In this document: positions 33,384 to 42,886 of the stretch, in pieces | How the letters are laid out: each line of letters starts with the position of its first letter | Numbering within the stretch: position 1 is the first letter of the stretch | NCBI GenBank assembly: GCA_019634675.1 | Contig: JAHCAX010000001.1 | Coordinates: forward strand, 248,001-312,000 | Direction: 5' to 3' | Source of the DNA: Acherontichlamydia pituitae | GTDB taxonomy: Bacteria; Chlamydiota; Chlamydiia; Chlamydiales; Rhabdochlamydiaceae | Length of the DNA stretch: 64,000 nucleotides | Program-made: the position numbers and the translations under genes | Notes under the pieces: generated by a model | What the model saw: only the letters and a program-made list of their open reading frames with translations | Told to the model about the DNA's origin: nothing | Database searches by the model: none

Positions 33384-35540
33384 ATGGAAACAGCGCATTC
33401 TTTAAATCCACAGCAGCAAGTTGCCGTTAACCACATCGAAGGCCCGATGCTCGTCCTTGCCGGAGCAGGATCTGGCAAAACACGGATCGTGACCTTCCGC
33501 GTTGCCCACTTGCTCAGCATCGGCGTACCGGCCTCCGAGATCCTCGCCGTGACCTTTACCAATAAGGCTGCTGAAGAGATGCGCACCCGGATCTTGAACC
33601 TTACTCATCAGTCGGTCTTGACCTGCACCTTCCACAGCCTCTGCGCCAGGATCTTGCGCGAATCGATCACCGCATTGGGCTACTCGCGCGATTTCACGAT
33701 CTATGACGAGGAAGACAGCGAAAAGGTGATCAAAGAATGCATCGCAGCATTGAACCTGCACGAGGAAAAAGGGCTCCTCAAAACGATCAAGCTCCAGATC
33801 TCCCAGGCCAAAAACGCGCTGACCGATCCTGAACACCTTCTGAAAGAGGACGAACGCCTCCACAACATCTACCAGCTCTATCAGAAAAAGCTCAAAGAGT
33901 ACAATGCCCTCGATTTCGACGATCTGCTCTACTTAACGGTCGACCTGCTCCGTAAATGCCCTGAAATTTTAGAACAGTACCAAAAGCGGTGGACCTTCAT
34001 CTTAATCGATGAGTACCAGGACACCAATGCCGCCCAATACACCCTCACAAAGCTTCTTGCCGCAAAGCACAACAATGTCTTTGCCGTCGGCGACCCTGAC
34101 CAATCGATCTATTCCTGGAGGGGCGCCAATGTCCATAATATCCTCAACTTCGAGAGAGATTTTCCAGGAGCGCAAGTTGTCGCCCTTGAGCAAAACTACC
34201 GGAGCCGCTCGAACATCCTGGAAGCTGCCAATGCGCTCATCAAGCACAATATCAGCCGCTACGAAAAGAACCTCTGGAGCGACCGGGGCGTCGGCGACAA
34301 GATCGGCATCTTTATCGCAGAGAACGACCATGCCGAGGCTGGCTTCGTTGTAAAGCAGCTTTACAAGCTCCATTCAGAAAAAGGGATCCCCTTGCGCGAC
34401 TGCGTGATCTTTTACCGGACTAACTTCCAGTCGCGGATCTTTGAAGACGCCCTTCTTAAAGAGAGGGTTCCCTACCGGATCATCGGCGGGCTCTCTTTCT
34501 ACCAGCGCAGGGAGATCAAAGATATCCTTGCTCTGCTGCGGATGGTCTTAGGCGGAGCCGACTACCTCGCCTTTTCCCGCACGATCAACCTGCCGAAAAG
34601 AGGCCTTGGAGAAGCGACATTGAGCAAACTGCGCGACCTTGCATCTGAAAAACAGTGGGACATCTTGACGACTTGCATTCAGGTCGTGGAAGGAAAGACC
34701 GATTTCAAACCGACCCCTCGCCAGCGGGACGGGCTAAGGCAGTACAGCGACATGATCTGCGCCTTAAAAGAGATGATCAAGGCCCATGTTCCTTTGCATG
34801 AGGTGATCTCGAGCGCCATTCAACGCTCTTCCTACTTAGAGCATCTCAAGGAAGACCCCGAGTCCTACGATGAGCGGAAGGGGAACATCGAAGAGCTCGT
34901 TTCGAAGGCTGCCGAGTGGGAGGATGAGCATGAGAGCCCGACGTTGGCAGCGTTTCTGGAAGAGCTCACCCTTAAGTCGAGCGCCGATGAAAAGGAAGCC
35001 CCTCTTGACAGCGTCCGCCTGATGACAATGCACAACGGAAAAGGGCTTGAGTTCACTGCCGTCTTCGTTGTCGGTCTCGAAGAAGATTTGTTTCCGCATG
35101 CCAATGCGCAGGACAGCCAGGATGCGCTCGAAGAGGAGCGGCGGCTGATGTATGTCGGAATGACCCGCGCCAAAGAGTACCTCTTCCTCACTGCTTCCCG
35201 ATACCGCTACCTATGGGGGATGCCCCGCATGATGCGTCCGAGCCGCTTCTTAAAAGAGGTCCCCGAGCGCTTCCTCCAGTCCTACCATATCACCGTTTCT
35301 GCAAAGCGGATAGAAGAGTCTTCCTATGAAGAAGAGATGCAAGCTTTTGAACCGGGCGATGTGGTCTTCCACAAAGACTTCGGAGCGGGCATCGTTCAAA
35401 AGACCTACCACACATCCCTCGGGCTGACCTACGATGTCCATTTCCCGCAAGCCGGCACCACCCGTTCGCTTGTGGCCAAGTTCGCCAAGCTCATCTCGGT
35501 CGACGAGCACTCCCACCACCACCCTGCGTCAGACGAATAA
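33384..35540 (+). CDS. uvrD: UvrD/PcrA-type superfamily 1 DNA helicase
   Basis: ATP-driven 3'-5' DNA helicase of repair and replication. The conserved motifs are all present: Walker A LVLAGAGSGKTRIV, Ia VTFTNKAAEEM, II ILIDEYQDTNAAQY, III GDPDQSIYSWRGA, IV EQNYRSRSNIL, V VRLMTMHNGKGLEFTAVF and VI RRLMYVGMTRAKEYLFL. A C-terminal Tudor-like domain (PGDVVFHKDFGAGIVQ) is as in PcrA. 718 aa. The ATG at 33384 fits the family start (LNPQQQVAV); a GTG twelve bases earlier is less likely. Its end overlaps the convergent glycosyltransferase gene by 50 bases. Proximity to rpoN repeats the uvrD-rpoN order of Chlamydia. Confidence 0.95.
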   Translation: METAHSLNPQQQVAVNHIEGPMLVLAGAGSGKTRIVTFRVAHLLSIGVPASEILAVTFTNKAAEEMRTRILNLTHQSVLTCTFHSLCARILRESITALGYSRDFTIYDEEDSEKVIKECIAALNLHEEKGLLKTIKLQISQAKNALTDPEHLLKEDERLHNIYQLYQKKLKEYNALDFDDLLYLTVDLLRKCPEILEQYQKRWTFILIDEYQDTNAAQYTLTKLLAAKHNNVFAVGDPDQSIYSWRGANVHNILNFERDFPGAQVVALEQNYRSRSNILEAANALIKHNISRYEKNLWSDRGVGDKIGIFIAENDHAEAGFVVKQLYKLHSEKGIPLRDCVIFYRTNFQSRIFEDALLKERVPYRIIGGLSFYQRREIKDILALLRMVLGGADYLAFSRTINLPKRGLGEATLSKLRDLASEKQWDILTTCIQVVEGKTDFKPTPRQRDGLRQYSDMICALKEMIKAHVPLHEVISSAIQRSSYLEHLKEDPESYDERKGNIEELVSKAAEWEDEHESPTLAAFLEELTLKSSADEKEAPLDSVRLMTMHNGKGLEFTAVFVVGLEEDLFPHANAQDSQDALEEERRLMYVGMTRAKEYLFLTASRYRYLWGMPRMMRPSRFLKEVPERFLQSYHITVSAKRIEESSYEEEMQAFEPGDVVFHKDFGAGIVQKTYHTSLGLTYDVHFPQAGTTRSLVAKFAKLISVDEHSHHHPASDE

Positions 35541-36447
35541 ACCGGCAGAGCACCTTGGGGATGCCCACCCACTTTTTCCAGTGGATGTCCCGCCACCTTA
35601 AACCTTTGACATTGGGGATCCACGGCGATGGGGTGACCACTTCTCCGCGGCACCAGGCTGGCCGCCAAAAGTTTGCGGCAAGCAAGCTGCGGCAGATGGT
35701 CAACGTTGGCAGTCCTAAGCAGGAAGCGAGATGGCCGATGCCCGAATCATTGCCGATCATATATCCCGATTCGCATACATAAGAGCACAGATCGGAAAGG
35801 CTGGCAAAACGGGGTGCGTCGATCTGGTCTAAAGGCCATCCCTTTTTTTCCTCTTCCGTTAGCGCAAAGACCGGCTGAAAGCCTTTTTCTTTCAGCTGCT
35901 TGCTCAAGCCGATGAACTTCTCCATCGGCCAGTTTTTTCCAGGGCGGGAACTTGTCGGATGGATGACGATCCTCTCAGGATATTTTCGCGGAATGACGCC
36001 TGCAGGGATGACGATCCCGTTGCTTTTTGTCGCAACGGCCAATTGCAGAACGTCCTGGCAATAGGCGTAAAGGTTATCGACAAATGGACGGCTTCCATCA
36101 AAACGCCCATTTTCCCAATAAGGATAATCCCTTTTCGGTGTGGCGATCGGATTAAGAACAGTCGTCTTTTCCGGATATTTTTCCTGGCACAACTTCAAAA
36201 TAGCCTGCATCCAAGAAGTCTTTTCAAAAATGATGAAGAAGCGATCGAACTCTTTGAGGTTTTCAGAAAGGAGCTTCTCATCTGGGAAAGGGCGGATCGG
36301 CAGGGTGGGAAACCAGTTTTGCAACCCCTGTAAAAAAGGGTGGAATGTCGTTACACGGGACCCATTGAGGTATAAATTATGGGAAAGCAACATGGTGATC
36401 AACCCATCGCCCAATCCCATGCAACTAAAGACCGCACAATTCTTCAT
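35491..36447 (-). CDS. Glycosyltransferase family 9 (heptosyltransferase-like)
   Basis: GT-B fold glycosyltransferase of the ADP-heptose:LPS heptosyltransferase family, acting on the cytoplasmic face on the LPS core or a related lipid-linked glycan. It shows the N-terminal GLGDGLITMLL, the donor-binding IVIHPTSSRPGKNWPMEKF and the late YMIGNDSGIGHLASCLGLPT. The protein is 319 aa. The ATG at 36447 has GGGAAG upstream. The C-terminal 17 codons are antisense to the end of uvrD, ending in a Gly/Arg-rich tail probably produced by that overlap. Donor sugar unknown. Confidence 0.85.
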   Translation of the reverse strand: MKNCAVFSCMGLGDGLITMLLSHNLYLNGSRVTTFHPFLQGLQNWFPTLPIRPFPDEKLLSENLKEFDRFFIIFEKTSWMQAILKLCQEKYPEKTTVLNPIATPKRDYPYWENGRFDGSRPFVDNLYAYCQDVLQLAVATKSNGIVIPAGVIPRKYPERIVIHPTSSRPGKNWPMEKFIGLSKQLKEKGFQPVFALTEEEKKGWPLDQIDAPRFASLSDLCSYVCESGYMIGNDSGIGHLASCLGLPTLTICRSLLAANFWRPAWCRGEVVTPSPWIPNVKGLRWRDIHWKKWVGIPKVLCRFIRLTQGGGGSARRPR

Positions 36448-36586
36448 TTTTTTCTTCCCTGTGAAACCATTCAACCTACTTCATTTAGAGATTTTTTTCG
36501 AGGGGTTTAAATCCCTCAATTAATTTCCCGCGTCGACAAAATATCATTTATTGTTTATTTGATAAATTATAAACACAAATAAAATC

Positions 36587-37975
36587 ATGAGCTTTATATC
36601 AATAAAACAAAGCCCCAACACTGCGATAAAACAAAGTCAGAACCTGCTTGTTTCCATGGCAATGCAGCAGGCGTTCCACGTGCTGCAACTGCCCGCTTTA
36701 GAACTTTCGGAGTGGCTCCATCAGGAAATTGAGCAAAATCCCGTTCTTGAGCTTGATCTTTCTGAAAATGAGAGGAAAGAGAGTTTTGACGAGCTATGCT
36801 CTGTCGAATATGACTGCGGCCCCTTATATGAGAGCAGCGATCCTACGACGCTGGAGATGGAGAAAAAAAGGAAGGCCTACCAAGAAAGCCTCCTCGTCTA
36901 TCCCACTTCCCTCTATGAACATCTCCAATCGCAGGCCAGACTGACCTTTGAAGACCCCAGCGATCTAGCCGTTGCAGAAGAGATCATCGGCCACCTAGAC
37001 TCGAAAGGTTTCTTAAGCGTCCCTCTTTCTGAGATCCAGCATAGACATAACCCTGTCCAGATCGGCCATGTTTTTGCAATCCTTCAAACATTCGATCCTC
37101 CAGGCGTATGCGCACACAACCTTCAAGAATCGCTGCTCATCCAGCTTTCCCAGGCCAAAAAGTCAGGGTCCATCGCTTATCAGATCATCCTAAGCCACTT
37201 CGAGGACCTTCTTGCAAATAAACTGCCGCTGATCGCTAAAAAATTAGGGCTTCTTCCCAGCCAAGTCCAAGAAGCTGTCGAAGCCGATATCTCGGTCCTA
37301 AGCCTCCATCCAGGCTACGCCTTTGAAACTAGCTACACGTCCACCATTGTGCCCGATATCCATCTCGACCAGCAGGAGGGACATTGGGAGATCAGGATCA
37401 ATCAAAGCCATTTCCCTAAATTTCGGATCTCGCCGGCCTATGAAAAATCTTTGCAGAACCCCTCTCTTCCCAAAGAGGAGGAACGCTTTTTCCTAAAGCA
37501 CATCGCATCGGGAAACTGGCTGAAAAAGATCGTCAAGCGTCGGGAGGACACCTTGCTGGCGATCACGCAGCACCTGATCCAAATGCAGGCGGCATTCTTG
37601 GGCGGGGAGCAAAAGACGCTTGTCCCGATGAACATCCAAGAAATCGCAGAACAGATCGGCATGCATGAGTCAACGGTCGCGCGGGCCATCTCGAACAAAT
37701 ACCTCTCCTGTCCGCAGGGTATCTTTTCTCTGCGCAGCTTCTTCACTCAAGGACTTACCTGCCAAAATGGGCAAAAAGTCTCCAACCACACGCTGCAGCA
37801 GCTCTTGTCGCAAATGATCGAGCGGGAAGATAAAGAAAAGCCCCTTTCCGATGAAGAGATCGCCTCCCAGTTCAAAAAAATGGGGATCCCGTGCGCTCGG
37901 AGGACAGTTGCCAAGTACCGGCAGAAGCTAAAGATAGCTCCTGCCGCAAAACGGCGCAAATGGCTATACGTTTAG
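36587..37975 (+). CDS. rpoN: RNA polymerase sigma-54 factor RpoN
   Basis: Alternative sigma factor that needs an AAA+ activator. Region I at the N-terminus is rich in Gln and Leu (SMAMQQAFHVLQLPALELSE, then EIEQNPVLEL), the core-binding region follows, and the DNA-binding part includes the HTH (MHESTVARAISNKYLSCP) and the RpoN box ARRTVAKYRQKL near the C-terminus. 462 aa. The promoter region holds a dyad, TGTTTAT and ATAAACA ten bases apart (36552-36575), that might be an operator. In Chlamydia the partner activator is AtoC/CtcC, not seen here. Its end overlaps the convergent symporter gene by 12 bases. Confidence 0.95.
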   Translation: MSFISIKQSPNTAIKQSQNLLVSMAMQQAFHVLQLPALELSEWLHQEIEQNPVLELDLSENERKESFDELCSVEYDCGPLYESSDPTTLEMEKKRKAYQESLLVYPTSLYEHLQSQARLTFEDPSDLAVAEEIIGHLDSKGFLSVPLSEIQHRHNPVQIGHVFAILQTFDPPGVCAHNLQESLLIQLSQAKKSGSIAYQIILSHFEDLLANKLPLIAKKLGLLPSQVQEAVEADISVLSLHPGYAFETSYTSTIVPDIHLDQQEGHWEIRINQSHFPKFRISPAYEKSLQNPSLPKEEERFFLKHIASGNWLKKIVKRREDTLLAITQHLIQMQAAFLGGEQKTLVPMNIQEIAEQIGMHESTVARAISNKYLSCPQGIFSLRSFFTQGLTCQNGQKVSNHTLQQLLSQMIEREDKEKPLSDEEIASQFKKMGIPCARRTVAKYRQKLKIAPAAKRRKWLYV

Positions 37976-39118
37976 TTTTACCTTGCTCCGGTGCATTCTG
38001 TCCATGATCAACGCAAACGCTCCATTTCCAAGGACGTTAGCGCATGTGATCACAGGATCGAAAAGGATGTAGAGCGCTGTGATCAGAGAGAGCATCGCAG
38101 GATCGAAGCCCAAGCCGCTCTCCAAGATCGGAAGCATCACAAGGATCCCTCCGCCAGGAACTGCAGCGACAGAAAATTTCGCTAAGACGAAATAGAGCGC
38201 AAACTGCAGATAAACGAACAGAGAAGGTTCAACAACGCCGAAATTCTTGAGCACGGCAAAGGCAAAAATCGGGATCGCAAAGCAATCGCCGATCAAATGG
38301 ATGTTTACCGTCGCAGGGATCACCGAACGGGCCAGGTCGGGATTGCGGGCATTCTTTTCAGCTCCCAAAATTGTAAGCGGCATCGCCGCTGCGCTCGACA
38401 TGCTCCCAAAACCTGCAAGGGCTGCCGGTAAAAGGTTCTTTATGCTCCCGGCGCTAGCTCGGACTTGAAACCCATTGGCGGCAAAATAAAGGAAGGCGAT
38501 GTAGGAAAATACAGCTCCTGCAACGACGCCTAAGATCCATGCGTAGTCGCGGATCAATTGGACCAAGATCCCTTCATGGGAAAGCTTCACCACAAAACCT
38601 AAAATAAACAGAGGGATCGCCCATAGGATCCCTTTCAATATCCGTCCAACGACTTTCTCCATTAACACTGAGAACCTGCCTGCTGCTTGAGGCGCAAAAA
38701 GCGCTAACAGGACGCCGAGCGCTAATCCAGCAAACATCGCATGGTCGTTGCCGATCCATTTCGGCAAAGAAAACGACCAAGCCGGAAGCAGCGCATTGTT
38801 TCCACTCGGTAAGGCCATCGAAAGGTCGAACCGATAGGCAACTGTTCCTACCGAGTAACTGATCCATGTGGACAAAAAGTTGGAACAGCAGACGCCTGCA
38901 AGGATCAAAGCAATTGTCTTTGTCGCCTTTTTTGCAAGCTGGACAGCTGTTTTGAACAAAAGGGCAAATATGATTAAAGGCAGCACGAAAACGATCGCAG
39001 CTTTGAGCGATAAGCTGATCGCATAGAGGCCCGACTGGGCCGCAAGAGGCATCATGGGGCTGAAAACCCCTGCAAACACGATGATGCCGATTAAAATAAA
39101 TGGCATATAACGGAACAT
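37964..39118 (-). CDS. Dicarboxylate/amino acid:cation symporter (DAACS family)
   Basis: Sodium- or proton-coupled importer of glutamate, aspartate or C4-dicarboxylates, with eight or so transmembrane helices and re-entrant loops. The serine-rich re-entrant signature is represented by AGFGSMSSAAAMPLTIL and the conserved VPGGGILVMLPIL and DPVITCANVLGNG are present, as in GltP/DctA. 384 aa from the ATG at 39118, which has GGAG upstream; a GTG start at 39133 is possible. In an intracellular bacterium it would bring in host glutamate or dicarboxylates, complementing proline catabolism. Confidence 0.9.
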   Translation of the reverse strand: MFRYMPFILIGIIVFAGVFSPMMPLAAQSGLYAISLSLKAAIVFVLPLIIFALLFKTAVQLAKKATKTIALILAGVCCSNFLSTWISYSVGTVAYRFDLSMALPSGNNALLPAWSFSLPKWIGNDHAMFAGLALGVLLALFAPQAAGRFSVLMEKVVGRILKGILWAIPLFILGFVVKLSHEGILVQLIRDYAWILGVVAGAVFSYIAFLYFAANGFQVRASAGSIKNLLPAALAGFGSMSSAAAMPLTILGAEKNARNPDLARSVIPATVNIHLIGDCFAIPIFAFAVLKNFGVVEPSLFVYLQFALYFVLAKFSVAAVPGGGILVMLPILESGLGFDPAMLSLITALYILFDPVITCANVLGNGAFALIMDRMHRSKVKLNV

Positions 39119-39190
39119 ACTTATGATCTCCACCCAAACTGGGTTTGATAAAATTAATTTGAAAAAGATGTGATGAAAATAAAGAAAGAT

Positions 39191-39212
39191 ACTACCGGCG
39201 GAGGCCGGTGGT
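39191..39212. repeat. Short GC-rich hairpin
   Basis: ACTACCGGC, four bases, then GCCGGTGGT forms a 9-bp stem with one mismatch, in an otherwise AT-rich 240-bp intergenic region between the symporter and the PARG-like gene. It may be a small REP-type hairpin; no function can be assigned. Confidence 0.4.
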
Positions 39213-39409
39213 ACGGGTGGTGACCAAAGATGTGGCGAGAAGAGCTATCGCTCGCAACATAAAAAAATCCGTTAATTTGACCTAACTATAGCATCCTCAA
39301 GCATTATTAACAAGCAGGGCAGCTCAAATTAAAATGATTAAACTAAAATTATTATTACATGGATCGCAAAACGAAATCCTCCTATAATGCTCCCAAAAAT
39401 GGAGGTTTT

Positions 39410-40651
39410 ATGTCGGTCCAATTGAATCCCCAATCCCCTATTCATCAGGCTCCGCAGACTGAACAAGCCCAATCGGTCCAACGGATTCAAGCCAATGCGG
39501 AAGTTATCCCGCAAGACAGCATTACCCCCGCTGTTGAAGCTCCCTCCTGCTGCAATAGCCTATTCAGCTTTTTCCAAGGCTTGATCGACAGCATTGTTGC
39601 TTTCTTCCAAAAAATCTTTTCATCTAGTTCTTCAACGCCGGCATCCGCCGCACCGGAACAAACGGAAGGGCTAATCAGACATCAAACGATCCAATGCGCC
39701 CCGGCGCTTACCACCGACATCACAGCATCGTTTCACAACAACAACAAGTTGTTTGCTTACCAACAGCTGTTGCAAGGGGCCGCTCCTAATGCCCTTCATA
39801 CCCAATTCACGAAGTATGGGCTGGGAAGCGTAAACACAGTTGCCCAAAGCCGTCTTTATCCTGGGACAGGAGCCCCAACTGTCCAAGAAATAGCAGGAAC
39901 GTTCGCTTATAACGCCTCTACAGAAACAACCAGATATTGGACCGCTAATTTCGCAGATCGGAACCTCTTCGGCTTCGGATTTGGCGGATTGCTGGCCCAA
40001 GACGAACTGCAGATCCTCGAGCACCCAGGGCTATACCACCTGAAAATGCATTTAAGAAATCAAAGGATGGACCATCTCGGCGATCATGAAGTCGCCCTGA
40101 TTGAAAACGTCCATCGGCTCGGGCAACTCGACACTCAATCTCAGCTGGCGACTGGCGGAACACTCTATGGCAATAACTTCGCTGCCGCTGCCCAAGACCA
40201 AATAGATGCCAAGCTAGCACGCCTAAACCCTTCCCATGCCAGCAATATCTATGCTATGGCAGCTCCGCGCATCCCGGGAAACCTGCATAACCAACCTTAC
40301 CAAAAACCTCATCTCGAGCAGCTCTTCTATATCAGCTATACTGCATTTTCTGCAGCCAAGGAAAGATCGGGCAATGCCCGATGTGTTGTGGACATAGGCA
40401 AGTGGGGATGCGGAGCATTCGGCAATCAACATAAAACAGTTGCCATCATCCAGCTAGCAGCTGCCATCCGCGCCGGCGTCGACGAAGTACGGTATTACAC
40501 GCTTGGCGACCATGACGTTTTCGTTGAAGCGCAAGAAGTAGTCAACGACATTACTAATTTTCACACTGACTACACAGTCGATGATTTTTTGACTTACCTT
40601 GCTGACAATGCCGCAACTCTGGGCTTGCGCTATGGGCTTGGGAACGGGACC
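39410..40651 (+). CDS. PARG-like protein (poly(ADP-ribose) glycohydrolase family)
   Basis: A 414-aa protein whose C-terminal two thirds resemble poly(ADP-ribose) glycohydrolase. The catalytic loop appears as FGGLLAQDELQILEHPGLY, where Gln197-Asp198-Glu199 takes the place of the family QEE, and the strongly conserved GKWGCGAFG follows at residues 330-338 with AIIQLAAAIRAG and YYTLGD after it. The N-terminal 100 residues are Gln/Pro/Ser-rich with a short hydrophobic segment (LFSFFQGLIDSIVAFFQKIF), as in type III effectors or membrane-inserted proteins. Start chosen at 39410 behind GGAGG. Removal of host ADP-ribose polymers is the likely activity, by inference. The final base of the annotated frame ends at 40654 with the stop. 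Confidence 0.75.
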
Positions 40652-41427
40652 TAAAAATAAGCAGCTGCAAGCATTTTCCAGCGCAGCTGTTCTTTTCTTT
40701 CTTTATCAACGAAGTCATGAATTTCTTCCGGTCCCATCCGGCTAAAAGATCGGATCTCTGCATCGCTTAACCGTAATACGACGGCAAGGCGCTGATCGGG
40801 ATCCTTAATCGCACGAGAAAGATTGTTCAAACAACGTCGAAAAAGACGCTGCGTTAGCATCAGCCTAACCAATCCCGCCATGATCAGTAAGGCCGGCACC
40901 CAGGGGATCAGAAGCCATCCAGACGATAAGCCGGTCGCAAGCTCAACGCCCTGCATGGCAATAGACAACACCATTGCCCAAATAAACAAAGTCGCTTCGC
41001 GGGGGTTGCGAAAAAAGGGGCCGATCCATCGTCGCCATGCTTTAGGCGAGGATGCATAGGCCAATACCTCCTCAAACTCCTCTTCCTTAAAGTCGATGCG
41101 GACAGCGTGGACGATCTCATGGGCGATGAGCTCTTCTTTGGAATAAAACCTCTGGGCGCGCTGAGAAATTTGAATCTGCGGCAGCATAAAGCCAGCATCG
41201 GTCTGGGACTGCCAAAGGACAGCGCCTTCCCATAAATGCATCCCTTCATTGCTAGATTGGATAGGGACCCAGCATGGCTGTACATCCATAGGGCCGAGCG
41301 TCGCCGGAAGAGGTCCGCCTAGGGTAGATCGCATGGAAACATAATCGACTTTTGCCCAAAAAACCTGATCGCTTTGCCCAGGCGCAGGAAAAAGGCCACT
41401 CTGATTGAGCTGCACTAAATTGTCCAT
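40651..41427 (-). CDS. Membrane protein with HEXXH zinc-protease motif
   Basis: A 258-aa protein with no clear family. It has a candidate zinc-binding site His103-Glu104-x-x-His107 (ELIAHEIVHAVR) followed by acidic residues (DFKEEEFEEVLAYASS) that could supply the third ligand, as in gluzincins. Two transmembrane helices follow (about residues 145-190), then a basic cytoplasmic tail. This suggests a small membrane-bound metallopeptidase. It is convergent with the PARG-like gene and overlaps its end by a few bases. Upstream, at 41462-41479, is a perfect 8-bp hairpin (GATTCTCT/AGAGAATC). The rest of 41428-41724 shows nothing clear. Confidence 0.6.
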   Translation of the reverse strand: MDNLVQLNQSGLFPAPGQSDQVFWAKVDYVSMRSTLGGPLPATLGPMDVQPCWVPIQSSNEGMHLWEGAVLWQSQTDAGFMLPQIQISQRAQRFYSKEELIAHEIVHAVRIDFKEEEFEEVLAYASSPKAWRRWIGPFFRNPREATLFIWAMVLSIAMQGVELATGLSSGWLLIPWVPALLIMAGLVRLMLTQRLFRRCLNNLSRAIKDPDQRLAVVLRLSDAEIRSFSRMGPEEIHDFVDKERKEQLRWKMLAAAYF

Positions 41428-41724
41428 GCCATCCAGCTTACACGATCAGCCCATTTTCCTCGATTCTCTAAAGAGAATCTGCAGGGCGCAAGACATTAAA
41501 AAATAATTTTTTAAATTCTAGAGCAAGACCTCTTAATCACAAGTCGCGGGTTAAGGAATGCACTTCGCGTCGTTCAGAGGAATTCTGAGCAAGATATTTG
41601 TGAGTTAGTCTATCAAATCTTTTTCATCAGAAGGCCATGGCGGATACAAATGATGCTGTAGACTTAATTACGAGCAGCTCTTATGTTGGTTTTTACGGTT
41701 TTTACCATCCAAAATGGAGTTAAT

Positions 41725-42537
41725 ATGAAATTGTACCGGATCTCGAAAGGGTTAGCTATTCTATTGACCAGCCTAGCTTCATTAACCGCATTTTGCAATT
41801 CGTATGCAATCGAAACATTTCCTACACAAGAATTGAGATTAGAAATAGATCTTTCCCAATACGAAGAATGTGTATATTCCCAACATGGGGAAGATGGCGT
41901 CATCAAGAAGATATTCGAGTTAATTGGAACCGAATCTAAATATTACGTCGAATTCGGAGCTGCTGACGGACAATGGATTAGCAATACAAAAAGACTGAGG
42001 GAGCAAGAAGGCTGGCAAGGACTCCTCTTGGACTCTGGGCACGACAACCCCTCTATAAATTTGCATCGCGCATTTATAACTGCTGAAAACATTAATGACC
42101 TATTTGCTCTGTATAATGTCCCACATAATTTAGATCTGCTATCTATCGACATCGACTTCAATGATTTTTACGTATGGAATGCTATTAACGAAAATTACCG
42201 TCCTAAACTAATTGTTATTGAGTATAGTGGAAAACATCTACCCCATGAAGATAAAATTGTCATCTACGATCCTAATGGAAGCTTTGATGGGACTGACTAT
42301 TTCGGAGCTAGTATCCTTGCTTTTTACAATCTCGGACGAAAAAAGGGATATTCGCTTGTCTATGCGGAAAAAAATGGGGTTAACCTCTTTTTCTTACGCG
42401 ACGATTTGATCGAACAGCACAACCTAGAATTTAAGAATAGAAATGATGTCGGAAAGCTCTACAGACCAAATAACGCGCATCGCCACGATATTAAAAATCG
42501 CCCCTTCGTCAGCTCAAATGAGATTTTAAATCCGTGA
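41725..42537 (+). CDS. Exported FkbM-like SAM methyltransferase
   Basis: A 270-aa protein with a signal peptide (MKLYRISKGLAILLTSLASL, ending near NSYA) and an FkbM-type methyltransferase domain: SQHGEDGVIKKIF, YYVEFGAADGQW as the SAM motif, WQGLLLDSG, and LLSIDIDFNDFYVW. Members methylate sugar hydroxyls or related groups, normally in the cytoplasm; here the signal peptide implies export. The ATG at 41725 has GGAG upstream. It opens the accessory island of exported glycan-related enzymes, whose sequence is more AT-rich than the housekeeping genes around it. Confidence 0.75.
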   Translation: MKLYRISKGLAILLTSLASLTAFCNSYAIETFPTQELRLEIDLSQYEECVYSQHGEDGVIKKIFELIGTESKYYVEFGAADGQWISNTKRLREQEGWQGLLLDSGHDNPSINLHRAFITAENINDLFALYNVPHNLDLLSIDIDFNDFYVWNAINENYRPKLIVIEYSGKHLPHEDKIVIYDPNGSFDGTDYFGASILAFYNLGRKKGYSLVYAEKNGVNLFFLRDDLIEQHNLEFKNRNDVGKLYRPNNAHRHDIKNRPFVSSNEILNP

Positions 42538-42553
42538 CTTTGAAATTGGGGCG

Positions 42554-42695
42554 TCAAAAATCACAAACTTTCTCCATGAGCAACTTCCCTAAATCTGTGG
42601 CGTTGGCAATTCCCTTTTGCTTAAGTTCTTTTCGGAAAAGCCATGTGAGTGATGCTTTGGAGAAGAAATGTTCTGTCCAAAAAGAAAGAACCACT
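42554..42695 (-). pseudogene. Possible gene remnant
   Basis: On the minus strand a 46-codon open stretch ends in a protein-like sequence, SLTWLFRKELKQKGIANATD, followed by LGKLLMEKVCDF and a stop. It has no upstream continuation because a stop precedes it, and no Shine-Dalgarno. It may be the end of a decayed gene, perhaps from a mobile element, at the edge of the accessory island. The remaining 42700-42886 stretch holds a weak hairpin GAGCC-AAA-GGCTC (42785-42797) and nothing else I can identify. Confidence 0.25.
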
Positions 42696-42886
42696 AAAAT
42701 TCAAGCAATTTATTTTCAGTTTATACAAAAGGAGCTAGCTTGAGCTTGGCAAGAATTCATCCAGACTTAGGAAGATAAGTCAAAGAGCCAAAGGCTCGAT
42801 AGTATAAGAAATTTTTGTTAGAGAAGATACTTTTCAATGACGAAAAGGAGATCCTCTCTGACGCCGCTTGACACTATAGGATACTT

